Shown here piece after piece: positions 12,701-20,410 of a stretch of 64,000 bases of DNA. The stretch comes from Zoroaster sp. YZ-2022 (lineage: Eukaryota; Echinodermata; Asteroidea; Forcipulatida; Zoroasteridae), in the NCBI GenBank assembly GCA_029582265.1, contig CM055837.1, positions 16,964,355 to 17,028,354 on the forward strand, written 5' to 3'. Below the pieces are notes generated by a model, which was not told where the DNA came from, did no database searches, and worked only from the letters and a program-made list of their open reading frames with translations. Position 1 is the stretch's first letter. The number at the start of each line of letters is the position of its first letter. Made by a program: the position numbers and the translations under genes.

Positions 12701-15700
12701 TCGACTACAACTATAGAGTTGGAGTACTCATACTTGAGTACATTTGTCTGTACTCGTACTCATGAAAAAGCACTCGACTACAACTATAGAGTTAGAGTAC
12801 TCATACTTGAGTACATTTGTCTGTACTCGTACTCATGAAAAGCACTCGACTACAACTATAGAGTTGGAGTACTCATACTTGAGTACATTTGATGTACTCG
12901 TAATCATGAAACACTACTTGACTACAACTCAGGTAAGAGATACATGTAAATCCAAAATGGTGCATCACCTGTCTTGGTACATTTGCTGCACAGAGCTGTA
13001 AGACTCCTGGTGGTAGCTCACTAACCCGTCCATTGAACAAGGAAAGAGTCTGCAGCTCGGCTAGGAGAAGTGTTGGGAAGCTAGCTAGCCTCTGGGTGAA
13101 GATGGACGGAGGAAGGTTTGGATCCGGGGGGCTGAAGATTCTGTTGGACACAAAGAAATAAAAAAGACACAACAAAGATTATTAAAACAGTGAGATCAGG
13201 GGGCAATGTATCAGAGCTGCTAAGCCGACAAAATTGCTTACCAGAAAAATTGCAGCCCCAAAAATGTAAAGCTGAAGAAAAAAAAATCCCTTAATGACGA
13301 TTCAAGTCCAGTTAATTTTCAATAGAAATAATGGGATTAACCCTAACCCCCTATAGGTATTCTGGCTAGGAACCTTCCTGAACCCTAACCCCCCTATAGG
13401 TATTCTGGCTAGGAACCTTCCTTAAGAAGCAAAATCCTTACCTGTGTATGAATGCTTGTATGTACTGTGTAAAGCTCATCACATGATTATGAAGTCTTTT
13501 TGCTTCACTCACAATCGGATCTTTACAAAGATAAAAACAAAGAAATCATGTGCATATTTATTTGTGTATTCAGAGCACTTCAGAGAGAAAAATTGTTCAG
13601 GATGAGTGGTAGTTGGTACCAACATCACATTATGTGAGCCATGGTCGAGCAGTCTAGCACATCAAGAGTTGTGTTCTGATGGGTGAGTCGTCAGAATGTG
13701 GGTTCGAATCCCAGCCATGACCATGGTACCTATGTCCTTGAGCAAGACACTTTACTGTACATTGCTTCTCTTCACCCAGGAGTATAAATGAGGTCCATGA
13801 GGGTAGAGGTTGACATTGTGTTTGAAAAAGCTTCCGAAGCACTGCAGTAGGTCGGGGCTATATACTCCCCAGGGAGCTGAGAAAGTTTAAGGATTGATAT
13901 TGGCCCAATGACCAGGGATAATAATGTAAAAGCGCCTTGTATCCTTTGGCAATTTGGCGCTCTATAAATCCAGTTATTATTTACATATGTTGCACCATTA
14001 CACCATCTGATTTTCTTCCCAATTTCCAATTTTTCTTTCAAATTTTGCATGTAACTAACAAAAAATGCTGTAGGCGAAATATAATTTTATAAATTTAGAC
14101 TTACCAATAAGGGACCAGTTACTGCCTTGTCCAAGGAGTGTTTGTATCTTAGTAATGTATTGTCTGCAATAACAATAAAGATCATTATTATCATATAATT
14201 GTCAAATGAAAGATATTACAATTATAATTATTTTGGTCAAATTTAACGACCAATATTTCCTGTATCATTATTTCCAGTGTCAATTGAAATCAGTGACACA
14301 ACTGGGGGGAAAAAGGGAACATAGCTATAATTTTCAGGGTGTCATATCTCGGAAACGATTTGAAGTTGGGTCCAAAAATTTGTTGTCATTACTCCATAAG
14401 AGGTATGTTGAAAAAAATATCGGAGCAGGACACTGATAAATTTAGATGATTTGACACGGAATGACGCCAAATGCACAATGACTGCCTCATCGATCAACAA
14501 TGATTTATTAAACATGTTCCCTCAACAGCTCATAGCACGTAGCGAATAGTCATCGGTAGTTTGTTGTCAACTTATCATGCAGTATGTCTTCGTTTCTCCC
14601 CAGGTAGTTTCATCCTTCATTGATAATGCTGTAAGCATTCATTTGTGTCATTAACATTTTCAGTTTCAAATGCTTAAAATGAAAGACAAAGTGACTACCA
14701 AAAAAAAATTCTTAATAGAAAATCACCTTGCTAGACTGAAGAGGTGTGATGTCGAATCAAGCAGGGCCACACTGGTAACATATGTGTGCCCAAACAACTC
14801 ACAGGTGCCATCTTGGAAGAATCCTGGACACGGATCCTTCCCAAGAAGAACTCTGTAAAGATGGAAGAAAGTGTAATTAATATTGAATTAATTTACTATA
14901 TTAAATTGATGACTAGTCTTATGTTATGGTACTAAACGCGCGTGCACTTCTGCCAGCCAATTACCGCTGGAGATATTCCGCTCGTACGCACATCAACTGC
15001 AAAATATGCCAAACGCGACGCACTATCGCTGCCCTTCTGCCCACAGTGGTCTAACATGTGCCCTCAACGGCTCATGCACGGTGCGAATCAAGACCAAGCG
15101 TCAAACATGTAATCCCATTATTAAATCCCTGTATCAATTTCATTATTAAAAAAGTTAAAAAAAATTGTTGAAAAAAGGGCCAAATTGAAATGGACAAATT
15201 CACAGTTTGGGAGACACAAAATACTTTTAAAAGAGTCGGTGGTAAAGAAGTACATGCGCGTTTAGTACCATAACATACGTGCATAAAGTGTACACGCAAT
15301 GCTCACACGACGCAAAACTGGCTATCATCAAATTCACCGCTAGAGGGCTACGATGTGCACTGAGGCAATAAGGATAGACCTCTGAGGTTGTTCATTGGCA
15401 ATATTAGACCTCGCCATCAGCAGGGTCCTTCATTGCCTGTGGCCACGCCCTCTTCGGTGTATAGCTGACAGTAAAAACCCCTTACATACTTTTATTTCCT
15501 AATTAAACCCCTATGATTGGAATATAATAATAATAATAATGTAGACTTATATAGCGCACGTATCCACCAAACTGGGGCTCAAGGCGCATTATATTATTAC
15601 CCCTGCTCATCAGGCGCATAGATCATTCCTGAAACCATCTTAGCTCCTTGGGGAGTATACAGCTCAATTGCTGCCATTTCAGCGCATATGGGCTAATCAA

Positions 15701-18700
15701 ACACAACAACCAACTCTGCCCTCACAGGTACCCATTTACCCCTGGATGGAGAGAAGCAATTATGGTAAAATGTCTTGCTCAAGGACACAAGTGTCGCGGT
15801 TGGGATTCGAACCCACATTCTGACGACTCGGCCATCAGAACACAAATCCGATGCACTAAACCGCTCGACCATAGCACTCCAATACAATATGTATGACTAG
15901 CAGAAGTATAAATTCATGTACACAAAGTATGCCAGTTGTGTAAAAATCTAGTGTATGGCATAATCCTCCAAGAACAATGGATTTAGGCCATTCATTATGT
16001 TTTATTTCACAAACTGACATGCAAGTTTTTGAAAAGAAATATGTACTAAACACATGTGTATTTAATGCAAACTGCACCGTAAACGCACCTTTAAAGGGAC
16101 AATATCATCACTACCAACAGGGCATGGAATCGGAGTGCTAGTTTTGGATTAACTTAGTGACTGAAAATAATACCCCACATGATACGGTCATATTACCATT
16201 GCTGCTGCATAAATGAACCAGTAATTTTCATGTGTTCATCTTAAACTAGGACACTGATTCCATGCCCTGTTGAAAGTCTACTCTGATAATAATAATAATA
16301 ATAATAATAATGTATAGATTTATATAGCGCACGTATCCACCAACTAAGTGGCGCTCAAGGCGCATTATATTATTATCCCTGCTCATAAGGCTCATAAATC
16401 ATTCCTGAAACCATCTCAGCTCCCTGGGGAGTATACAGCTCAATTGCTGCCATTTCTAGCGCATATAGAGCAAACCATCTCTGCCTTCACAGGTACCCAT
16501 TTAACCCCTGGGTGGAGAGAAGCAATTATGGTTAAGTGTCTTGCTCAAGGACACAGGTGTCACGGCCGGGGCTCGAACCCACACTCTGCTGCTGGCAACA
16601 CCAGAACTTGAGTTCAGTGCGCTAGACCGCACGACAATCCACTTTACGTGCATTATACAACACACGGGACCTACGGCTTTACGTCCCATCCGAAGGACGA
16701 AGCAATTATGGTTAAGTGTCTTGCTCAAGGACACAAGTGTCACGACCGGGGCTCGAACCCACACCCTGCTGCTGGCAACACCAGAACTTGAGTTCGGTGC
16801 GCTAGACCGCTCGGCCACGACACTCCATGACGATATTGTCCCTTTTAAAGTGCATGTATTGGTGTGACTCTCCGCTGTAGCCAAGTCACATCTAGTTCTC
16901 ATCCTATTTTGTTGTGGAACTAGCAAGTGGCATCGGAGGCTTAAATGCCATGATGCAGGTTAGCAAAACTCATTTGGAACCATGATCATTGTGTGTGTCC
17001 ATACTTTGAGTAAAATGTTCTGGACTTAGTTGCAGTAACTGTATCTCAAAGGTCTTGTCATTGGGTCGAATCAGACCTTAGAGCTACAGACTTTAACCCT
17101 TTCCTTACCATAGGCGACTTTAGTCGACTGCACTCATACCCCCTCTTCCTTACCATAGGCGACTTTAGTCGACCAAGCTTTCACACAAAAAAACACTAGC
17201 CTGAGCACAAAGGCCATTTGTTATAAAGCTGTAGTTTTGTCCATGTTCACTCTCCATACCCAAGCTTACAATGGTTGGAAAGAGCAAGATCGGATCTTTC
17301 CATTGATGGTGAAATAAAATAAGGTTGCTATTATGCAATCCCAAACACCTACAGAGCGCCATGTGTTTGTGTACAAAAGTGTTTGAGTTTACAGATCACA
17401 CTGAGGAAACAAAGACCGAGAACTTGGACATTTATTGACCGATCTTAATGTTTTTTGGATTTTATGAAAGGGAATTCAATAAGTAAGATATTTTTTTATT
17501 ATTTATTTTGCTATAAAACGATATCTTCAAGGTGATAATAGTTTGTAAAATTGGCCTTTGAACACAAGCTTTCTGTTGTGTAAGAATGTGTGCTTCACGC
17601 TTGAGTGGTCAAACAATGCGGTCACCAGCAGTTGTTTATGTCGAAACAATTCGGTACTGAGAGGGTTAACAGGAAATTTGGGAGGCACTCGGGGGAAATT
17701 TTGCTCCTTTTTAATATCTCTTTATATACTTTCCTCTCCACAGAATGTACCTAGATACTTCCTCTACCATTTAAATTCCAGATCAACAACGACCAAAACC
17801 GATTTGAAATTGCTCTTTTTGACAGAAAAACTCAACGTGTAATATGAAATCGCCCAAGCCCAATAGTCTTGAACCCATATTACAGACTACATCTTATCAT
17901 ATAAATCAATCTGTGCAGCAAACAAGCCTATTTTGGTGTACGAAGAATGGGTCTCCCAAATTTCCTATGTAAAACGTCTGTAGCTCTAAGGTCTGATTCG
18001 ACCCAATGACAAGACCTTTTTTTCTTATAGCAGGCGGTCACATATTTTGTAGGTTTACAGATCTTGGATATTAGGAAAGACCAGGTTCACCTGCTGAGTG
18101 ATTGAGCAGCTACTTGTGTGGTTTGGTCCCTTGTGCTGAATTTAAAGCATTCGATACAGGACAGACACTGTGTAGAATCTGCAATACAAAGTTCAAACAA
18201 ATCTCTCAACTTATTCATATTAAATTTGGCTTCCAACCATTACAAAAATTTATTTTGGTGACAGTAAATTGCAAATATCTTAAAAAGATATGTTGAACTT
18301 CTATTTTTCTGGGGTTAAGGAAGTTATATGCTTTCATTTGAACAGAAAAATCTGTCGAGGATTAGTACCAGAAAATTAAAAGCTTAATTTAAGGCTGGAC
18401 CCCGCGTTTTAATCCTCATCAGGTTGCAAGATTTATTCAGACCACCACCACACAATTCATTGTGTGTAAAGAGGCAAGGGTGTAGGCAGTCATCCGATTG
18501 CCAGAGCGGCTGTCAATCAGAATCAAGCACATAGCATAGGCCTAAGCCTAACATTAGTTGAAATATTTATTGCTTTTATTTACATCTGAACATGCTGAAT
18601 ATCTGTTTTTTGTTTTTGTTTTGTTTGAGGTTTAACAATATCATCTTTCAAAATTTGTTCGTTTAATTAATTCTATTTTGTTGGTCGTCTTAGCCAAACA

Positions 18701-18987
18701 CGGTCGATATATCGTCAACCCTAGCCTAATCCCTTAACCTTCCTCAATCCATTAAAAAATTTAAATTCAAATGCAGTAACAATTAACATAACCACCAAAC
18801 ATTTGGACTTGGACGCAATCAACCAATCGACAGCTGCCAATCAATCGTTTTACAAACCTTGTCTAAATCTTTCAGCAATCGCTCCTTTTGGTGCCTCTGA
18901 CGATCGATCCTCAAAAACTCTCTCAAAATCATTATCATCTTCACCACAAGGAGACATTGGAGGTGTAATTGAGTATTCAAGATCCAT
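627..18987 (-). CDS. MMS22L: MMS22L, N-terminal ~651 codons, 18 exons, runs off the left edge
   Basis: In other animals MMS22L pairs with TONSL at stalled or broken replication forks and helps load RAD51 for homologous recombination in the nucleus. Eighteen exons were rebuilt by hand from GT/AG borders, and their phases join without a break. Joined segments match recalled vertebrate MMS22L in order: CELFGHTYVTSVALL, HNHVMSFTQYIQAFIHR, FNGRVSELPP, LLQDLLNIAIIKYNK, RDPTGLCWW, CLVLCHLWEAN, GGVQGWKQLQGRFYSKFH, LKLIWRG and YIEGTQEVFDAS. The vertebrate protein is about 1,240 residues, so roughly the second half lies beyond position 1. The start is the ATG at 18985-18987, the first Met in exon 1. 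It lies head to head with CEP162. The identification is strong; individual exon ends are hand calls without transcript support. Confidence 0.88.
1461..1554 (-). CDS. MMS22L: MMS22L exon 17
   Basis: Encodes LFTLCLIHEEHGSDLAIVAD and RLVQGFNTVC. It matches vertebrate FLLMYAQKNLDIGVLAEKF. Acceptor ccttgtag, donor GCAT/gtaagt. Confidence 0.87.
2035..2345 (-). repeat. tRNA-headed SINE family 2, two fragments
   Basis: On the minus strand, positions 2045-2130 read as a tRNA-like head (ctcggtggtcgagaggtta ... gggttcgaatcccgcc). A second partial copy ends near 2335. The same family recurs at 22495-22625 and 38466-38645. Between the two copies is a short (TA)n tract at 2175-2190. These are retroposons, not tRNA genes. 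Confidence 0.75.
2411..2489 (-). CDS. MMS22L: MMS22L exon 16
   Basis: Encodes TSRMLDFLDLLPTDTL and HGKLKLIWRG, matching vertebrate SHVLDLLNFL and RALIWKGH. Acceptor tttctcag, donor GAGAG/gtgatt. Confidence 0.88.
2923..3034 (-). CDS. MMS22L: MMS22L exon 15
   Basis: Encodes FYSKFHGRSMKELDETGLSR then FLNLFLTFALVTDHSAV, matching vertebrate IYSKFHQKRMEELTEVGLQN and the leucine-rich helix after it. Acceptor ttgtttcag, donor GTG/gtatgt. Confidence 0.92.
3886..4005 (-). repeat. SINE family 1 fragment
   Basis: Contains the family 1 phrases tcccatccgaaggac, gttaagtgtcttgctcaagg and a decayed tRNA-like B box. It lies in the intron before exon 14. Confidence 0.6.
4064..4153 (-). CDS. MMS22L: MMS22L exon 14
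   Basis: Encodes FYLFLRILATQLKKMKEAGG followed by VQGWKQLQG. It matches vertebrate YTIFLCILAKVVKKAMK and PWKQVKGR. Acceptor agaacag, donor GGACG/gtaaac. Confidence 0.9.
4374..5153 (+). repeat. SINE with RTE-like tail, split by a palindromic element
   Basis: A tRNA-like head (ccatggtcgagcggttt) starts at about 4380. The tail has the phrases gcgtcaggaagggcatccgg (to about 4620) and ctgtggcgacccctaacggg (from about 5107), a tail I recall from RTE-associated repeats in other animals. The tail is interrupted at CATA/TATG by the palindromic element 4634-5094. Removing the insert rejoins caaatca to tatgtggatcatgatcc. Confidence 0.75.
4634..5094. mobile_element. Long palindromic (foldback-type) element
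   Basis: The left arm begins catatatgacataaaacac then aataaagggggccacttt. The right arm ends with its complement (aagtggccccctttattgtg then ttttatgtcata). The arms run about 200 bases each with mismatches and meet near 4850 around ggacggaaaaagt-type inverted sequence. It appears to duplicate TA at insertion. No ORF. Confidence 0.8.
5160..7028. other. MMS22L introns around exon 13, no further gene seen
   Basis: Holds a short SINE-like piece at 5880-5970, an A-rich tract at 6797-6830 followed by TTTTA-type runs to 6890, and otherwise unrecognised sequence. I see no exon other than 5586-5645. Confidence 0.5.
5586..5645 (-). CDS. MMS22L: MMS22L exon 13
   Basis: A 60-base exon encoding QSANSWYDQCKERVSDHTG. 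Conservation is weak (a variable cysteine/charged stretch in vertebrates), but the phase joins exons 12 and 14 and the borders are good (cttgacag; GGAAG/gtaggc). Confidence 0.72.
7029..7081 (-). CDS. MMS22L: MMS22L exon 12
   Basis: A 53-base exon, NNKLIIPGKGLGSFATI, matching vertebrate FSISWLPFKGLANTMK. Acceptor ttcttcag, donor ATATG/gtaggt, ending in phase 2. Confidence 0.82.
7622..7690 (-). pseudogene. Partial duplicate of MMS22L exon 11
   Basis: Reverse translation gives WEANGIVLMLLWGHFHKR, nearly the same as the second half of exon 11 (WEANGTVLTLLWGHFHKR). The donor side reads AGACAGGCATGC rather than AGACTG/gtaaat, so the GT donor is missing. The first half of the exon is absent, although a cag precedes the open stretch. 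A small TTAA-bounded inverted-repeat element lies between the two copies. It is most likely a dead fragment of a local duplication. Confidence 0.75.
7757..8061. mobile_element. Inverted-repeat element, TTAA-bounded (copy 1)
   Basis: Begins cttaactcacctac and ends gaagggttaag. It is homologous throughout to 11493-11796. Shared internal phrases include ccagtcaactgcctgttttg, accctgaacaatacc and aacattttgactgatttt. It sits between exon 11 and the exon 11 duplicate. No coding capacity. Confidence 0.7.
8090..8212 (-). CDS. MMS22L: MMS22L exon 11
   Basis: A 41-codon exon encoding GTLPDECHMQSYLKSCLVLC then HLWEANGTVLTLLWGHFHKR. It matches vertebrate YLHCCLTLCDFWEPN and the following helix. A partial second copy of this exon lies at about 7622-7690. 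Confidence 0.9.
8642..8707 (-). CDS. MMS22L: MMS22L exon 10
   Basis: A 22-codon exon encoding GMPIRRYWLLVEDLLKIMF. It aligns with vertebrate NWNFVEELLKKS. The start after aatcgccag is preferred over a closer cag because it alone keeps phase 0. Donor AAAT/gtaagt. Confidence 0.82.
8870..9065 (-). repeat. tRNA-headed repeat family 3
   Basis: The minus strand carries a tRNA-like B box (ggttcaaatctgctc). Related sequence lies at 9175-9215 and 52400-52560, all sharing gcaggatttgaacctg-like text and ttttgttctgggggtgc. Confidence 0.6.
9294..9485 (-). CDS. MMS22L: MMS22L exon 9
   Basis: A 64-codon exon encoding SFWCSFHATLMPLLDDSD and then VPRDPTGLCWWLLQYITPLY. It matches vertebrate ESFWNWLNKLLKTLLEKSSD and SRDPLGFSWWIITHVASLY. 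Acceptor ctctccgcag, donor AACCAG/gtagct. Confidence 0.88.
9640..9860 (-). repeat. Dispersed repeat, same family as 39000-39660 and 50048-50270
   Basis: On the minus strand it contains the phrases ggggatgtggag and catccaggaggttcagggg, shared with the interior of the element at 38757-39777 and with 50048-50270. No coding content. Confidence 0.6.
9967..10080 (-). CDS. MMS22L: MMS22L exon 8
   Basis: A 38-codon, phase 0 to 0 exon with a histidine run (HDHHHHG) and then CLRDLWLASIQFLDYRHM, matching vertebrate CIKELWVLLIHLLDHRSK. Acceptor tttttacag, donor GAC/gtgagt. Confidence 0.87.
10175..10250. repeat. Short terminal fragment of a dispersed retroelement
   Basis: Contains ttctgagaagaaccagt and gacgtttcgatcagtatac then cgtcttcagga. 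The same block, in either orientation, occurs at 7425-7470, 11300-11360, 27180-27300, 45025-45105 and 62375-62440. I suspect Penelope-like element ends, because the reverse reads as a PEDDQSI-type coding tail, but this is inference. Confidence 0.5.
10630..10727 (-). CDS. MMS22L: MMS22L exon 7
   Basis: Encodes GTQGEQEVVALLNEKTQELL followed by QDLLNIAIIKYNK, matching vertebrate LFEEHCETLLCDLISLSLNR. Acceptor taaaacag, donor AACAAG/gtattt. Confidence 0.88.
11493..11796. mobile_element. Inverted-repeat element, TTAA-bounded (copy 2)
   Basis: Starts ttaaccctcctactac and ends gtagtagaaaggttaa, so the termini are complementary and bounded by TTAA. The interior matches 7757-8061. Confidence 0.75.
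11888..12062 (-). CDS. MMS22L: MMS22L exon 6
   Basis: Encodes NKIVRLNFKNHNLLDVLK and then FHINLCTQWSIVQVLHLL, aligned with vertebrate LHLDIHWLVLEILYML. The start at an attaag acceptor is the only choice that keeps phase 0. The donor ATAG/gtaaga is strong and phase 1 fits exon 7. Confidence 0.8.
12130..12290 (-). repeat. G-rich dispersed repeat (minus copy)
   Basis: On the minus strand it reads ...tttagtgggggggg...gggggcattgcttttcagtg...gggcactatcaggatttttcg. It is the same family as 47752-48010. No gene; the translated ORF is an artefact of G runs. Confidence 0.7.
12296..12922 (+). repeat. Minisatellite, ~76-bp unit, about 8 copies
   Basis: The unit contains gagtacatttgtctgtactc, then catgaaaagcactcgac and tacaactatagagttggag. 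Copies differ mainly in a few bases and in the number of GTACTC sub-blocks. The open frames are by-products of the repeat. It lies 47 bases downstream, in gene order, of MMS22L exon 5. Confidence 0.9.
12969..13140 (-). CDS. MMS22L: MMS22L exon 5
   Basis: Encodes IFSPPDPNLPPSIF, then RLASFPTLLLAELQTL and FNGRVSELPPGVLQL. The SELP motif and preceding helix are conserved in MMS22L. The acceptor gtccaacag is clear. The donor CAG/gtgatg is the best of several and keeps phase 0, but its exact position is less certain. Confidence 0.8.
13335..13425. repeat. Two-copy tandem repeat
   Basis: The phrase cctataggtattctggctag followed by gaaccttcct occurs twice, about 38 bases apart. Confidence 0.75.
13442..13520 (-). 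CDS. MMS22L: MMS22L exon 4
   Basis: A 79-base exon encoding DPIVSEAKRLHNHVMSF then TQYIQAFIH. It aligns with the vertebrate stretch ending LHYVKVFIFR. Acceptor tttgtaaag, donor CACAG/gtaagg. Confidence 0.85.
13631..13982 (+). repeat. SINE family 1, near full length
   Basis: Has a tRNA-like head (catggtcgagcagtctagc, gggttcgaatcccagcc in register), then ccttgagcaagacacttta, the inner block ctccccagggagctgaga, and a tail ending in a triplet-rich attatt tract. Confidence 0.82.
14105..14163 (-). CDS. MMS22L: MMS22L exon 3
   Basis: A 59-base exon between ttattgcag and gtaagtc, encoding QYITKIQTLLGQGSNWSLI. It matches the vertebrate RQQLYNLETLLQ region, and only this frame joins both neighbours. 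Confidence 0.82.
14727..14850 (-). CDS. MMS22L: MMS22L exon 2
   Basis: Encodes LLGKDPCPGFFQDGTCELFG then HTYVTSVALLDSTSHLFSLA. It aligns with the vertebrate block around EIFGIQWVTETALV. Acceptor ttacagag, donor AAG/gtgatt. An internal gtgagt after GGCACCT could be mistaken for the donor, but reading through it restores the homology. Confidence 0.85.
14918..15278. mobile_element. Inverted-repeat element in MMS22L intron 1
   Basis: The left end ttatggtactaaacgcgcgt is complementary to the right end acgcgcatgtacttc-type sequence followed by tttagtaccataaca. The arms are about 25 bases with mismatches. No coding capacity seen. Confidence 0.6.
15522..15885 (-). repeat. SINE family 1
   Basis: Minus orientation: an (aat)n tract, then tatatagcgcacgtatcc, ctccttggggagtatac, and a tRNA-like head ending at the accgctcgaccat block near 15870. 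Confidence 0.85.
16283..16640 (-). repeat. SINE family 1, inserted in MITE B
   Basis: Begins with (aat)n and tatatagcgcacgtatcc, and ends in the tRNA-like head near gctagaccgc (16621-16630). Confidence 0.85.
16660..16828 (-). repeat. SINE family 1, second partial copy
   Basis: Has cgggacctacggctttacg, then gttaagtgtcttgctcaagg and the tRNA-like head ending cgctcggccacgacac. It lies directly beside the first copy and belongs to a subfamily with a different middle. Confidence 0.8.
17051..18016. mobile_element. Element with perfect 41-bp inverted termini
   Basis: Positions 17051-17091 (starting ggtcttgtcattgggtcg) are the exact complement of 17976-18016. The interior holds a second pair of short ends (TTAACCCT at 17093, agggttaa at 17662), suggesting a nested TTAA element. 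It also holds two copies of accataggcgactttagtcg at about 17109 and 17153. No convincing protein. Confidence 0.8.
18858..18987 (-). CDS. MMS22L: MMS22L exon 1 (start codon, phase 0 to 1)
   Basis: Opens with MDLEYSITPPMSP and ends AERFRQ followed by one base, at a gtttgt donor. The acidic middle (GEDDNDFERVFED) is not conserved in my recollection, but the end joins exon 2 to align with the vertebrate LKRLILNLDPLP region. No in-frame upstream Met was found before the promoter region. Confidence 0.75.
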
Positions 18988-19239
18988 GATCGCGGGCTCA
19001 GATTGGAATATTTTACACAATTTCTAACTTAGTTATAATATGTAGGCGTATCTGTTCAGTATAATCATAAATTCTGTTGAAATGGCGCGCCACATTGATT
19101 AGTCAGGTACCCTTTACCAAATATATGCAGAAAAACGTTCGAGAAGTCGGGTAAAATATTCGGTATCACGAGAGGGCGCTAGTCATTGTGTACGGCATAA
19201 CTCAAGCAACAAGGCGGTCGAGCTGATCGAGCAGGCTTG
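18988..19239. promoter_or_regulatory. Putative bidirectional MMS22L/CEP162 promoter and CEP162 non-coding exon 1
   Basis: The MMS22L start codon (18987, minus) and a strong plus-strand donor (GGCTTG/gtaagtac at 19239/19240) lie about 250 bases apart. Between them are an ATTGG (CCAAT on the minus strand) near 18993, the palindrome ggcgcgcc at 19084-19091, which resembles an E2F-type site, and a local rise in CpG. The transcription starts are not visible in sequence; the exon 1 call rests on the donor and on the matching acceptor at 21246/21247. Confidence 0.55.
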
Positions 19240-19919
19240 GTAAGTACGTTTCTGTCAGTTTCTGTGCCTCTTCTTGTACATGAAACTGCTTAATGAACAA
19301 ATTAGATTTTTAATTAGGGCTTTTTTACCTACTAGTACTATTGAGAATGTCGAACCCATCCGCCACTAGTGCACAAATATGTATTGCATGTGTTTTAGCA
19401 GACGGCAAAATGGCTAGTATTTAGTAATATCGCGTTTCCAGTCTTCACTTGAGTTGACTAACGTTAGTTACACTTTTCTCTCCTAAAGTGTGTCCTCTAT
19501 CATCTTTTGATGGAAAATCTGTGATATTTGTCATTATTTGTTTAGAAAAGTGGCAGTTGTATTGTGCATTCTTTCTAAGTAACGTTATTGTTGACCGTTT
19601 GTGTGACTTGCGGCTTTGCGCAAACATACTGACCCCTCCTTCCCCTCCCCAGGCCAGGTATAGCCCTAGCCAGAGGCCAACAATACTGGATCGATCGCTG
19701 CACAATCTAGTGGCACTACCCTCCTTGGTCCCCTCCCATTTTATTATAAAGGCTGCAACTGTAAATTTACATTTTTGTGCTCCCTTTTTGAAGGTGCGAG
19801 GTGGCCACTTTTCCTGATTAAAACCCTCTTACTTACTATCAGTGCATTTTATAAACAAACCATTGAGGCCACTCCAAGCCATTGCTATGGAAGGCAGTGA
19901 CTCCTAATGGCTATACTGC

Positions 19920-19992
19920 ATAGTAACATAATACCTCATATGTCTGTTGGTTTTACCTAACATAATACCTCATATGTCTGTTGGTTTTAGTG
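19920..19992. repeat. Two-copy tandem repeat
   Basis: The phrase taacataatacctcatatgt followed by ctgttggttttac/ag occurs twice in tandem (about 38 bases each) in the CEP162 5' UTR intron. Confidence 0.85.
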
Positions 19993-20410
19993 GTTTGTGA
20001 TTGATGTATTGCAGGGCATACTGTTATGTTCCAGTCTCAGTGGCTGTGGTGGCTTACTCTTGAGAGTCTGTGTTTACAAAATAACTGCTGAAAACCCAGC
20101 ATCACTCAGCATCAAACAGAAGTACTGTACACAGACATATATAGGACACCACTGAACAAGGTGGTCTAAAGTGGTATACAACAAGTGTTTTCATATGCAT
20201 GTAATTGGAGATTGTTTTTTTTACAGTAGTCTCCAGTGGCCTCAGAATTTTACATAAAAGATTACTTAAATGAGTTAAAAGGGTTAGTGTGGTTTTATAT
20301 ATGCACAAATGGTATGTGTACATGTACAACATATTGGACATTTAGTGGTTGGGAGTGGCCTCCATGTGTAGGAGGGTTAAGGGCACTACCATAGAATACC
20401 AGAATGCCTT

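Larger units (their letters stand above)
16090..16848. mobile_element. TTAA-bounded MITE family B, split by two SINEs
   Basis: The left end ttaaagggacaatatcatca is at 16090 and the right end gacgatattgtcccttttaa is at 16829-16848. The MITE body (agggcatggaatcgg ... gattccatgccctgttgaaag) ends at about 16280. SINEs occupy about 16283-16828, so they inserted next to the MITE's right terminus. Confidence 0.8.

Noticed and set aside
12400..13001. Several overlapping ORFs with YSYLSTFVCTRTHEK-type repeats
   Set aside because: They are translations of the 76-bp minisatellite in different frames; no start context, domain or splice support.
15780..15880. tRNA-like sequences with intact B boxes (here and in the other SINEs)
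   Set aside because: Each is followed by the same SINE body and a triplet tail, and the cloverleafs are imperfect. They are retroposon heads, not tRNA genes.
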